64,000 nt of DNA, from the NCBI GenBank assembly GCA_014549065.1, contig JACDOX010000018.1:486957-550956 (forward strand). The letters are read 5' to 3'. A program made the position numbers and the translations under genes. Below the pieces are notes generated by a model, which was given only the letters and a program-made list of their open reading frames with translations, was not told where the DNA came from and ran no database searches. Source of the DNA: Cardinalis cardinalis (Eukaryota; Chordata; Aves; Passeriformes; Cardinalidae). Positions 23,901-35,790 of this stretch are shown here, one piece after another (the first letter of the stretch is position 1; each line of letters begins with the position of its first letter).

Positions 23901-26299
23901 TCTTTGAAAATACAGGACTAATAATATGAAGTGACATGCAGATGCAAGAAATAAAATTGAAGGTGCTTACAGTAGAGCCAAGTTCCAGGAAAATGTGTAT
24001 TTCTNTGCAATAGAAGCAAATTAGCAAACAGAGTGGAATTTTTATTCATACGTAGATCTCACAGTCTTTTAAAAAGTTATGTGTTAAAAACACATTTTTA
24101 AAATGTCAATGACTTCTTTTTCTTTGCCAGTTTAGAATGATTAGCTATAATGCATTTGCAGATTGCCACTAAATGGCAGAAATCTGCTGACCCTTGGGGT
24201 AAACAGAGCAGACATTACTCTAAGATGTAATGATCCAAACCATAACTAGTTTATTCGACAATTTCTACTAGAGCAGAATCTGTGTATTTTGTTCCTTCTC
24301 AACACACTAAAACTGCACCTGTTTAATTATGCTATTGAATTGGATGACATTTCACTGTTTAACTCCTTAGTACAGAGTCTGCATGGGACGTTCAGGGCCC
24401 ATTCAAGCCAGGCTGACAATTGCTGCTCTGGATTTGATCAAAAGGTGGTCATGCAGAGGAGCTGCAGCAATTCACTGAGATAGCTTTTAACCAACATAAG
24501 TCTAATGTTGTCACTTTTATGAATAGACAAAACAGATACAGATGTATCTTACTCCTCCCTTTCTCTCCTTCTGTCTTATATGGGTATGCTTCAGACTGAC
24601 TGAAAAACATCTATGCAGATGTACAGAGATCTGTTTTGCTGGTCATGTTCCATTTCATGATTTCTAAAGTCTTCCTGTTCATTCTTCCCCAAAACTAGGG
24701 GAAATTGTCTCCTTCTTGCATTTCATTCTGATCTTAACTTCCCTAGATTAAAAAAAGAGTAATGGGACTTTATCAAGCTGTGCCTGCCCCTTCATGTCAG
24801 GAGTTGAGAGAAAACATTTAATTCTACNATAACTCCTTCCTGATCATCAGAAACTCTTTCAAGTCTCAGGCTCGAGAAGAGAGTTAATTTAATTGCATGG
24901 CTATTAATGAACTCCAGTACTGGTACTTCTCTTGGTCATACACGACATAGTCAATAGATTTTAGTGTTTCTCTGGTAAACATGGGAGAGACAGCCTATTT
25001 TATGACTTCAAGAAAATCCAGGCTGCAGGATCTGTGCCATGGTGAGAGCACAGGGAGATTCATGCCAATGCATAACAAGCATAAATCCATTCCATTGAGA
25101 GGAAACATTCTGTTCAGCAGCAAAGGGCTTGTGGGTAAAAGCTTTATTTCTCAGGACTTCTGCTCTGTATTCATCAAGCATAGCCTAAGACTGGTCCCAA
25201 AGTTCAACTTTAAATATTGGGCACCAAACAGTGGTTTTGATTACACCAGAGTAAACGTGAGCACTTTGGTGGTCTCAGCTGTGTAACATAAGAATCAGTG
25301 CTGCAGTAAAGTGGAACAGCACTTACCAGAATGGAACAACTTCCCCCAGCATTTCAGCAGCAACTGCTTTAAAATGACACATAGAGTTATACCACTCTAA
25401 AGCCACAGAAGGAAAAGCATAATCATCCCCTTATTGCTCATAATAATTTTCAAATGCATTCCTAAACTTTGTGTAGGGTCTCTCAATGCCAGTATAGCTT
25501 GTCAACAACATTTTGGGACATATGTGACAACAAATGTTTAAACAGGTCTTTCCACTCAACAGAGGCATTAAGAAACAGTATGTCCTTTCAAAAACTCTCT
25601 CCTGTACTTTAAATCCAAGAATCTTAATTCTCCTTTCAAAGCAGGGCAAATCAGAACAACTCAGCTGATACCAAAGAAGTTACATTGGGGGGTGAATTTT
25701 GCACAATCTATCAAACAAATCAAATTCAGCTATCTATGTACACTTTCCCATGTATTCTGTGTTATTATTTGATATGTCTGTTAGAAAGAAAATGAAAATC
25801 CTTATAAACCCCAAGACAGAGTACATTCTCAGCTTCAAATGCAGTTTCAAAAAGATATTTAACCTTTTTTTTTTTTGGAAAGCAATTAAAATATCTGGTG
25901 GAATATTTATGACTCAATTAAACATTTAAAATATTGAAAAAGCTTTGCAATTATATCTTTGGTTTAAACACTAAATATGGCTGTGTCAGAAAATACCTGC
26001 AGTCTCTATAGATTCCTGACAGGATTTGTTTTTCACTTTTGCTGAAAAAGCTATTCTTTGTAAAATATTCCCACACATGCCTAAGTTTATTTCTCAAAGC
26101 AATACCACAAAGGATATGACCTCTTTACTCCTAGTAACCTTTCATGGTGCTGAATTGACTTGGACATTGGTGCCAGTCAACACAGCTTGATTTGCTATGG
26201 TAAGAATAAGATTATATCTAACAGACTATGTCATTTCCAGGTTCAATAGGCACAGATTTAAAACTAGTCCTCTCTTTGACCCTCTGGATTCTCTTGAAC
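20986..26299. other. Unique AT-rich noncoding sequence
   Basis: No gene or transposon I can defend. The largest frames (109 codons minus, 23698-24027; 102 codons plus, 22299-22607; 101 codons plus, 24981-25286) lack domains and sit in biased sequence. The 24330-24480 part is less AT-biased and could be a conserved element; there is no direct evidence. Confidence 0.55.
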
Positions 26300-26640
26300 T
26301 ATTGCACCTTCTTTGACAATGTTTGTGAATGAATGAATTCATGACGACTCAAGGTTATTTTAATGATAATGGCAACGCTCTCACAAAGGAAAAAGGAAAA
26401 GGCTAGTAGTACTGGCACTAGTGCTTCTTCACCACAGCCGACTTCCTTTTTGACAGACTGACTGGGAGTGAATTCCTGTTTATGGTCAAAGGCTGAAAGC
26501 TGTTGTGTGTCTGCAGCAGCGCCGCTGCTACTGATCTGTGAACATGACATGCCTGATAATATTGCATTGCCATGGCAACAACAAACACGGGGCAAAATTC
26601 TATTAGCTGGAGTGACTCACTGAGTCAAACAGATAATGTG
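26300..26640. promoter_or_regulatory. Candidate regulatory element with RFX and paired AP-1 motifs
   Basis: A nonrepetitive stretch with several CG dinucleotides. ATTGCCATGGCAAC (26566-26579) matches 13 of 14 positions of the palindromic RFX X-box GTTGCCATGGCAAC. About 35 bp further, TGACTCA (26613-26619) and TGAGTCA (26621-26627) are two exact AP-1 sites facing each other around one base. RFX factors act at ciliary, neural and MHC class II promoters and AP-1 at inducible enhancers; this is general knowledge of the factors. A 98-codon minus-strand frame overlaps, with no domain recognised. I infer an enhancer-like element, unproven. Confidence 0.4.
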
Positions 26641-29600
26641 ATGGGCCTGGCCAACTGCCCAACAAAGGCTTATGTGAAAGTTGTGATGAATTAACTTTGC
26701 CTTGTTATGTCTGTTTTTTGTATAAATTCTCTTCTCATTACTTATTAAGTCCTCATATTTTTGGTGGTTGCTCAAAATGTATATATCATAGGGAAATACT
26801 TCAGCAGTAATTAGCCAGCCTGATGCCTAATATGGGGCTTNCACTGCTTTGTTTAAGAGGTGTCTTTTTCTTTTCCTCCTTTTTCTTAATTTCTCTGCAG
26901 GTGATTTATGTGGAAAGACAAATGCATTGTTTCTCAAAAAAAANCAAAAACCAACAGTCCCCTCCAAACCATTTGACAGTGTCTGAGAGGTGGGTGTGGC
27001 TTGACGCAGCGCAGCATTTGCTTACATATTTATGTAAGTTTCTTTTTTAAATAGATGTTCCATAGTGCTGNTCTTTAATCTGTACAAGCAAGCAAAAACC
27101 TATACCAGGCATCATCTGGACTTCACCTACAGTATTTTAGATCACTACCAACTGAAATGAGGTGTGCCAGACAATGTTCTCTTTCATGACTGAAGAAGTC
27201 AAAAGCAGTACTTCTGACTCAAAATCATTTCAGTGGAACAACTCATAACCAGCAATAATCCAGGTATCTGCCTATGAACACTTACCACCACTTCCAAGGT
27301 TCATATATCCAAGTCCATAGAGTCAAGATATAGCTGCAAGCCTCCAAAAAGGAAGCTTGAACCAGAAAATGGGTGACTGGCCTTGCCTTCTAATCACATT
27401 CCTGTCACAACCCTCTCTGCAGAAAAGTTCCCACATGAAAGGGTAAAAGGTCAAAGCAAACCCTAAGGTCACAAAATAAAGAAAATCAAAGTATGAGACC
27501 AGAATACAGCAGGGGGCACTAAGTACTTGCAGCCCTTCAGTCCTGCAAGGGAAATCCCAAATGAAAGACTCAAAAATATAGAACTTTNGTGCTTTAGCAC
27601 CAGGTCTGAGCATGAGAGCTTGCAATTGTGGTACATACAGAGTAGTGTACTAACCCAAAACAAAAAAATGTCCACTAAAACTAAGAATACATTAGTTTTC
27701 ATGTTCAAGGGCCATGTTTTTCTCTCCTGGGGGGGCAAAAAAGCTCCTGCAGAAAAAGAAAACAANAAGAAAAGCAACCACTTACAAATCATTATGCTAG
27801 GTTTGGTGGGATTAGGGTTTGGTGAAATCTCCCACCACTTCTGTGACACACCATGAAGAAAGAATATGAAAGTCCCAAAATCTGGAGGACATGAACACAG
27901 AAGATGATATTTTTGACCAAATCTCATTCTCTTTTTGTTCTGCATCCCATGTACTCTCTCACTGAAAGGGTTTTCATGAGGCACAGTCAAGGCTGCCGCA
28001 ATGCTTCTCATGCCGAGGGACTCACTAGATTATATGGAGACCTGCGAGAAAATAATGCAGACATGGACACAGTTACACTTATCATGACCTTTCTGAAATC
28101 CAGCCTGCTCTGCTGGCTTATCCATTTTGTGCTGCTTCCTGNCAAGAGGAGAGTGGTTTGCAAGGTGAAAAACAGCATTGCATTACTGACAAAATGGTAA
28201 GATCTACACAGTCAAGGTTACATTCGGTGTGGAGATAAGATGATATTTTCTGGTTTTAGACTACAAAAGAGTCTGAATTGTACCTGTGGGACACTTAGCT
28301 GTAGTTTTCAGCTTTAGTTGTCATTGTCTCCTGATCTATTTGTGGATTTTAAGGAAAAAAACTAAGAGACTACATCATTTTTTTCACCATTCTTACCAGA
28401 GACTCCTGGCACCAAGGGCATAATTGTTTGACCTACAACCTGTCCTCAAGAAAAAATATTCAATGTTGATTTAAAAATTTTGCTTGACAGAAAATGCATG
28501 ACTACCCTAAGCAAGCTGCTTAATTATTCTCGTCTCAAAATAAGCACTTCTCAGTACTCTAAAATTCCTTCTATAACAGTGCCACTCCCCAAGCAGTACA
28601 ATTTANAATGGCCATTTTTTCTGACCTGTTGAATAATTTGCTTGAAAGTGTCCTTTCTGCCTTATGGCTCAGAGTTTGAGAAATATATTACAGCTATTTC
28701 ACAAACATAGATTACATTAAATTATAACTATTTTTTCTTATTAAAAACAACTCTATAACTTCAACTTCACTCCAAGCTGTTAGATAATGATCTTATCTCG
28801 GTCACAAATGTATTGGAATAAAGTAGTCAGAGAAGAGTTTGTTTGAACTGTTCCTTCTTCCTCTAGGCTGAGAGATATATGCATAAAATGGAAAGTTCTG
28901 GCAATTCTAATAGAGAGTCTCTCCCTTCCATCCCCACCTGCAGGCTCATCAGGGAATTTGCAAGTCATCCTAAAAATATGTCTTTCTGGGCTAAAAGCAT
29001 CCCAGCAGAGGTAAGTCAATAACTGAGACCTTGATCATTCTATTCAGAGGCCCACAGCGGCATCAGGAAGGGTTCTGAAGTGTGTAAGGGTTTTCTTAAA
29101 TATAATTAGTACACTTTTCACAAATTTTAAATATTTGTTTAGTTAGTCCCTTATTTTGCTTAGTCCTTCATTCACAGAAGCTACAGCTCTACTNCGACAA
29201 GAGGCTAAGTGCTCAGTGCTTTTGGCAGATCCCATTAATTAACTGTGGAGACTTTTTTAAATCCAGAATTCTCTGCCTGCCTCTGCTGCCATCCTGGTCT
29301 TGCTCTTGTGAAAGCATTGTCGACATTTAATTAAGTTGATACAGCAAAGACAGCTTCCATTGCTCTCCTAGGAAGCTCCAGCTCCCAGACAGAAGTTTGG
29401 TTACTTGGATGGAAAACCTAATTGGTTACCTTAGTTAGATAACCTATTGAGTATATTTAAAGGTACCTTTTTTGTTGAAAAAATATGATTCTAATTTTAA
29501 AACAACAAACAAGCAAATAAACAGACTTTTTAGAGAGTTTGAGCTATTTCCATTTGAAAGAAAAAAAAAATCTAATGAAAACAAACCCACAGCCATAGTA

Positions 29601-30285
29601 TCAGACTGTTTTCTAATCAGTAAATGATTATCAGATTTCAGGGTATAAGACAAAAGTAGATGCAGGTTGCATGCATTAACCAGATGTAACCAGAGATGCT
29701 GCTGTCACAGACTCACCACCACACCTCCTTTCTTAAAATGAGTAAATNCCAATGCCCCACATTTACACAGTTAATTTAGGGTTTCACCTTTCCAAAACCA
29801 GACTAGGAACAACCTGGGTTGATCTTTTTTTACTATGACTGTTTTGTTGTTGTTGTTGGTTTTCACGAAGCTAATAGTTATTCAAACCTGCTGAGTGTGA
29901 ATCACTTCAGCCCTGAGCTCTTTTTGTTCTCTCTTGTCATTTGGATGTTCTTAGAGAAGGCAGCTGGTATTGACTTTGGGAAAGATAATAAAATGTGTCA
30001 TGACACTCCTCCACAGAAAAGTTTGTATTTTGCAGGAGCAAGGTCTCAGTGCATCATACCTGGAAGGAATTGGACAAGAATCTGTTAGTTTTTAGACAGA
30101 TCTTTTGTTTTGTNACAGATGTATTGTTTTGTAAGATATTCATGGTAAGGGAGAGACATAAACTCANAAATTCCCTTTTTTCCCCACATAATTGGGGATA
30201 ATTTTTTGTTAAAGTGCACATATGTATAGGCAGGATGGACTGCAAAGCTACTGTCAAACAGAAGCTATGAGATACACAGCTAATC
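26641..30285. other. Unique noncoding sequence
   Basis: No gene or repeat I can defend. The part around 27960-28140 has several CG dinucleotides and could be a conserved element. A 180-codon minus-strand frame (27469-28011) holds two ambiguous bases, overlaps another minus-strand frame of 100 codons (27323-27625) and opposing plus-strand frames of 109 and 98 codons, and has no recognised domain. Confidence 0.5.
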
Positions 30286-30535
30286 AGAATGGAACCACGG
30301 AATCATAGACTTATAAGATCATTTAGTCTGGAAAAGTCTTCTCAGACCTCAAGTCCAACTGTTTACCCACACNAAGCCATGTCCCTAAACACCTCAGCTA
30401 CTGGTCCTGTAAATAACTCCAGGCATGGTGACTCCAGCACCTCCCTGGGAAGCCTGTTCCAGTGTTTGACAACTCTTTAAATAAAGGAATTATTTCTAAT
30501 ATCCAATCTAAACCTCTCTAGATATAACTTGAGGA
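30286..30535 (-). mobile_element. CR1 LINE fragment, 3' end, minus strand
   Basis: On the plus strand it starts with CGGAATCATAGAC, a reversed CR1 tail. It continues through AGATCATTTAGTCTGG, CCATGTCCCTAAACACC, ATGGTGACTCCAGCACCTCC, GGGAAGCCTGTTCCAGTG, TTGACAACTCTTT and TAATATCCAATCTAAACC. These are standard CR1 3' blocks in the correct order. It ends near AACTTGAGG. The wording is like the CR1-Y group. It is 5'-truncated with no coding part of note. Confidence 0.92.
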
Positions 30536-33079
30536 AGAAGCGGGAGAGCACATCTTTCTTACAGATCCTTTTCCAAGTATTTCACCAAACCTGTGGAGCC
30601 AGGAAGAGGAGCAGCAGTTGCCACTCTTGCTCATGGTGTTGTCACTGCATTGTCCAGTGTCACCTGGGATGCTCCGGCAAATTAATGGTTCCTGAAACAA
30701 AGNTGCAGCGACCTAGTGCTGGCTCAGATCTTGNTCCTGTTGTAGAAGAGCATTATCACCATCTCCATTTATTCACCACAGGCAAGTCACTCTGCCTGGC
30801 NTCTTCTTTCAGCCATGGCCAGGAAGTGCAAAGCTGAATGCCTGCCACCTCCATGCATGGNTGCATTTCACCACGTGCTGCAGCACACCCGGGGTGCAGG
30901 AAGCCAGAAGGTCAGCTCTGAATAATAGCCTGAAAGAGTTTAAATAAGCTNTGTCACCTTAAATCTTTAGTAAGTATTTACCTCAATTTCAATTGAAACA
31001 CACTCATTTTTACACCTGAAATGGCTTTTGTTTGTTTTTATCATTTTTTGTCTTTGGTCTTGGAATCCAACTCAGATGGAAGAAGACTTGTGAAGAGGGG
31101 AAAAAAGCTGAAATTAAGTTGTCAAACCACACAAAATCAAAAAAGTTACAGGAAATTAATATTTCTTATACAAAATTTGCAGTCTTGCCCAAGTAGGAAT
31201 GTTAGGGCAGTTTTGGAATAAACTTCTGCATGCCTGAGACTTATCTGAACACAATGTGAATGCTAAACTAGATATCGTTTGCCCATCAGTAGGTGAGAAG
31301 GATCTAAAAGAGAATAATACAAAGCCTAATTAAGAAACAAAAAGTTTTTGTTAATCAGTTTACCTTCCCCTCACCCCAGGTTACATTTTCCCTAGCTGTT
31401 AATTAAGCTCTGCTGAACTTGCTAATCTTGATGAACTTTTGGTAGCATGGAAGCATAAGGTTACTGCTTATGGTTTTTTATGTATACTCTCTGAATACAN
31501 TCAGACAAGCTCATTCCTTCTGATCCTTTTCTTCTTCTTGTTTGGATGNACACACATCACTGGAAATTAATTATGCTGGAAGACAGCAAAGTATTGGGCT
31601 GAAGTACATTGGTGTGGTATCTTATACAGGATGTCAACAAATCAGATTTACACGCAGCAAAACATGCCTGGAGCAATGTTTTAATATACTTCTTTTTTCT
31701 AAACTTCACAAATTGTATGTTTTCCATTTTTTAATTAATAAATTATCAGGGATGCTCATGAAAGTCAGAGAGTAATAGCATTGCCTAAAACTAGACACAG
31801 AGTTGATTAGACAGAGCTCCTATTTCTCATGCAAGTCTGTCAGATGAGGTACCTGTTCTGAAGGAGCCTGCCTCNATTAACACACTTGGAAGTTGTGCTG
31901 GGGCACACACACAGCAGAGCTGACTGCAACAGATTATGCAACCTTGCAGTATATTTTAAACAGCTGGTGTGGGGCAGAGACTGTGGGGTTTTTGTTGGTT
32001 CAGTCCCTCTTCCTTAGGATGCCAATTTGTGCCTCAGACTTCTGTGTGACACCAGAGAAACATCAACAAAACAGCTGCCTAAAAAGCAATCAAAGTTGTA
32101 TAATTTAAGCTGTGTTCTGACCCAATTCTCAGAGATAAGGTGTTATCACACTAAACCCCAGTGCAAGCCCAATTTCAGAAAATTCCCATCTTCTCTATTT
32201 TTAGCTTACATATATTTAGGAGGATGAAGTTATTTTAAATTAAATTCATTTAAAATATATAAATAGAGCAAAGAAAGTGCTGCATCCAGAATAGCTTTAC
32301 CATACTTTCAAAGTTACATTTTCATTTTAATNNAAAAATAATATTAAATAGANAGTAACATTTGCCTATTGGGAGATGAGAACATTATAACCACAACATT
32401 GTATTATTCAGTGGTAGTAAAAGGAGATTTCATCCTTGGCTGTCTAGTGTGATGTTTATTCTGACATCTTCAACAAATAAGAGAGGCCACTCTAGAAGAT
32501 TGTGAGATGTTTACAGATGCAGTAGTCTGGAAAGTCAAGTCACTGTCATCTGTCCAGTACCAGATTTTTTTTTTTATGCGAAAGATCATGAGGAGGACTC
32601 AGTATTACACCTAGACAAGAAATAAGGCAGTGCTGTAATTTTTTCATGTCCTCATGAAATCATGCTACAGAGATTAAAGAAATTCATTCATTGTGTTACT
32701 CAGCTCTCTAATCCAATCTATTAAAATTATCTCTAAGTTACAAAGTAATCAAAATTTGTACCAATTACACACCCAAATTTTTTATGACCTTTAGGGAGNC
32801 TGATTTTCACAAAAGATTGAACAATTCATTTTGGAATAACTGAAACTAAATAGGTAGCTTGTCTTAGAATGAGTTGATGGAATAGGTTTGAAGGCCCATA
32901 GGGGTGTTTTGGTTTCTAGCTGTTTTAGCAGAAGACTCAGCAGTGGTATTCCCAGGTGATGGGAGGATCATTGTATGGAAAATAAACATCAAAGTCAGAA
33001 GCATATTGCATTAATTAGAAACAAGAAAACTATGCAAGCATTTGGAATAAAAGGGATCTGAAAATCTGGACCTACATGA
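30536..33079. other. Noncoding sequence, partly GC-richer
   Basis: The stretch 30550-30940 right after the CR1 is more GC-rich and could be an older repeat or the worn continuation of a nested element; I cannot match it to a family. The 102-codon plus-strand frame there has several ambiguous bases and no domain. The remainder is AT-rich unique DNA. Confidence 0.5.
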
Positions 33080-33545
33080 CATTTTTTCCTAACAAATACA
33101 ATTTAATTTTTTTACTAGTAATAGTATTAATTATGTATCCAAATACACTGAGAAAAATATATTTTTTATATCATTTATAAAGGTTGATTTATCNTAAAAA
33201 TAAAAGAAATGAAAATTTTGATCAAGATGTTGAATGNATTAATTCAAGATGCCTCTTGTAACTGCTGATAATATTTTATGTACATACTAATAAAAATGTT
33301 ATAGATACCTAAAAAATAAATATATTAAATACAAATAGAATTTATTATGGGAGGTAATTTTAAATATTTGATGATAAAATTAAGGATTGTTAATGTTCTT
33401 TATTTTCAGATTAAAAATTCATAGGGATTTTCATCCTTTTCATCTTTATTAGACAATGTCTAAGTCATAATTATTTGTTTCCTATATTATAAACATTTAT
33501 GAATAAAACTATTTAAAATAATAATAAAAATAATTTTCCTTTGAT
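33080..33545. repeat. Very AT-rich low-complexity stretch
   Basis: Nearly 500 bases dominated by A and T, with many AATAAA, TATTTA and AATTTT words and only scattered G or C. There is no regular repeat unit, so it is low complexity rather than a microsatellite. Many AATAAA words here have no bearing on polyadenylation without a transcript. Confidence 0.7.
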
Positions 33546-35634
33546 TTTAATGACTNGAGTGTATGATATTATATTGTATGCTATTACAATGCACATTCAG
33601 CTAGTATTATTTCTCCTGCATTTTCTTTACTTGAGAAAGACAGACAGAGGCTTTCTGTTTTTAAAAGCTAAAATTTACCAAAAAGCTAAATATTACTGAA
33701 TTTTCTAAAAATGAAAAAGTAAAGGAGCTCACATTGAGTTCTTTGAGTTCATATCTGGAAAAAATTCTGGTTGTCCCTAGGATGATTTTACTTCTTTAGT
33801 ATCAAGGTATTTTGGAAAGTGCTCCAAGAGCACTTTGAAACCGTAACTTGAGGAAATAATCTTCTGCTTAAGGAGCATGGTGATTGAGAGGGCCCTTGCT
33901 GTCCAGAAGAGCCTTTGCTGTTCAAGGCTTGAAGAGATATATACACAGTATCAATGCCATTTGCATCCTAAAATCTGTAGGGAGATGACTGGGAGAAATT
34001 TGTTTAGGCTGAAGAAAAAGGGTGTCTGAAATAAGGCAGTGTTCTGCAATGTCCAGACCATCCCTTTCTGGACTTTCTGCCAGTGATATTAGCCCAGGAG
34101 TGACTTATCTGTGTCCTCTCTTCCCTCTGAACTGCAGTTTAGAAATTTAAAATGCACTGTGAGGTATCTTGTATCCCTAATTTTCCTCATTCTTTGTAAA
34201 AACATTAATTTTATACTGTATTTATTTATATTACATAAAATTTATTTATTCTATTGTGATTAAAAGCTACAACACACACATTCCCTAAGTTGAACACTGC
34301 CACTTTTGTCAGGTAAGAGCTGATATGCAAAAAAAACTGTTATTAATCAAAAGCTTTTAAAGTTTTTCCTCCCTTCCCCAACTGGTGCATCAGCTTCTCC
34401 TGTTTCTCATTTGGCATCTATCTTAATCCTAATATCTTTTTTTACANTAAAGATTCCTAGGGAGCTCTGAAGGCAGTCCTGCCTTGCTTAGTCTGGCAGC
34501 TCTGGTAAACGTTTAGGCAAAAATAATTGAAAAGATTTGCATCATCATGAAAATTAACTGTTGAGTGTAAGCTTTCACAGCTTTTCACAGAAAAGGGAGC
34601 ATTTTCCTCCTTGGATGACCCTAGAAGAAGCTGGACTTGGAGGACAATCACACTGCCACAAACAGGAGGAGGTTGAATAAACCNTTCTTTCAGTCCCATG
34701 TTAGTGTATAGAAAAGGGAGGCAAAAGGGCTGTGGGCTTCCTTCCAGAGACGTTGTAACAAGTCTCTGATGAATGGAAAGTTTGGAAGCAATTTTCAAGT
34801 CAAGATCTAGTCAGGGTAAATATCTCCAAGGAAAGCAAAGCATGAATAAGAGTTAAAGCAAAGGGAGAAAACAAAACAGTGAAAAAACAATATATGAACT
34901 TCAATTACAAAGTCACTTTAAAAAGGATTTTTATTGCTTTTATGACTTTTTTTTTCTTTGGGGGTCTTTTTTTTTTTTTTTATTTTCACTTTTGGACAAG
35001 GAAAGAAAGGTAAGGATAGAAAATTGGGAAAGACAAAAGTACATAAGAAATAAGAAAATACAGAGGGGTAATAGAACATTGTTTTGTTGTTCAGAAAAGC
35101 AGAAAATTCAAAAATAATACTGAACACTTTCAATTAAAATTATAATAATATTTTTGAAATTCTTTTCCTCTCAAAAGAATTCCACCAATTGTAAAAATGT
35201 ATTTTTCCATTATTAAGAACAGAGCCCTTTTAGATTTTTCTTGTTACAGCAGAAAGGCCATGGTCTTAACCATAAAAATTGTTCTTCTAAATCTTTCTGT
35301 CTTCCTTCTTTGCCAAAGTCAGAGTTCAAGTGTTATACTCTCAGAACCTGGTTTGATTCAAAAAATGCACATGTATTCTTCACTGACTTTGGACAAGTCA
35401 TTTTGGACAGGAGTCATCTTCTCTAGCTTAGATTTTGAAGTATACTGTAAGGCATCTAGACTTCATTCCTTGCCACAAAAAAAAGTCGTCATAGGACAGC
35501 TAGTCTCATCCTAAAATCAGTGTACAAAAGATGCTGGTTGAATTCTTTCCCACAACTTTAAAGAGAGCCTAGGGTGACTTTCTAAAGCTTAAGTGGGTAT
35601 ATTTTAGCCATCTAAAGTTAGGCAAGATGACTCT
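33546..35634. other. Unique AT-rich noncoding sequence with T-rich tract
   Basis: No gene. A T-rich tract lies at about 34946-34982. Near 35380-35400 the words GACTTTGGACAAGTCA resemble the core of a MIR-type SINE and may be the separated 5' half of the element that starts at about 35635. Confidence 0.5.
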
Positions 35635-35790
35635 CATCCATAATTTCTCTCAGTTTCCCTCTCTGTACAAAAAAAGAGATCGCATTTCCCTGNTTCCTTG
35701 GGATGGTGGATACCTTAATTTATTAAAGTTTGCAAAGCAGGTTGCATTTGCTGGACAAAGGTGTTATATAAATGTAAAGTATGACAGACA
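35635..35790 (+). mobile_element. 3' half of an ancient MIR/CORE-type SINE
   Basis: CTCAGTTTCCCTCTCTGTAC, then CCTTAATTTATTAAAGTTTG, then GTGTTATATAAATGTAAAG. These three blocks are in the order of the 3' half of old amniote SINEs ('CTCAGTTTCCCTGTCTGTAA', 'taattaatgtttgtaaag', 'gctatataaatgcaaag'). A possible core piece lies about 240 bp upstream. If it belongs to this copy, later DNA has separated the halves. Diverged and surely inactive; the exact family is uncertain. Confidence 0.7.

Noticed and set aside
24158..24188. Imperfect hairpin around TGCCACTAAATGGCA
   Set aside because: Short stem with mismatched bulges; not distinguishable from chance.
27469..28011. 180-codon minus-strand open frame
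   Set aside because: Contains two ambiguous codons, overlaps another minus-strand frame and two long plus-strand frames, and has no recognised domain or splice context.
28490..28560. Possible MIR core (CCTAAGCAAGCTGCTTAATT)
   Set aside because: Only one block resembles MIR; flanking blocks are not in order, so chance resemblance is likely.
30550..30940. GC-richer segment after the CR1 as a nested retroelement
   Set aside because: I could not match it to any repeat family, and no LTR ends, polypurine tract or tail are visible.
33080..33545. AATAAA words as polyadenylation signals
   Set aside because: They are expected in such AT-rich sequence and no upstream gene is visible.
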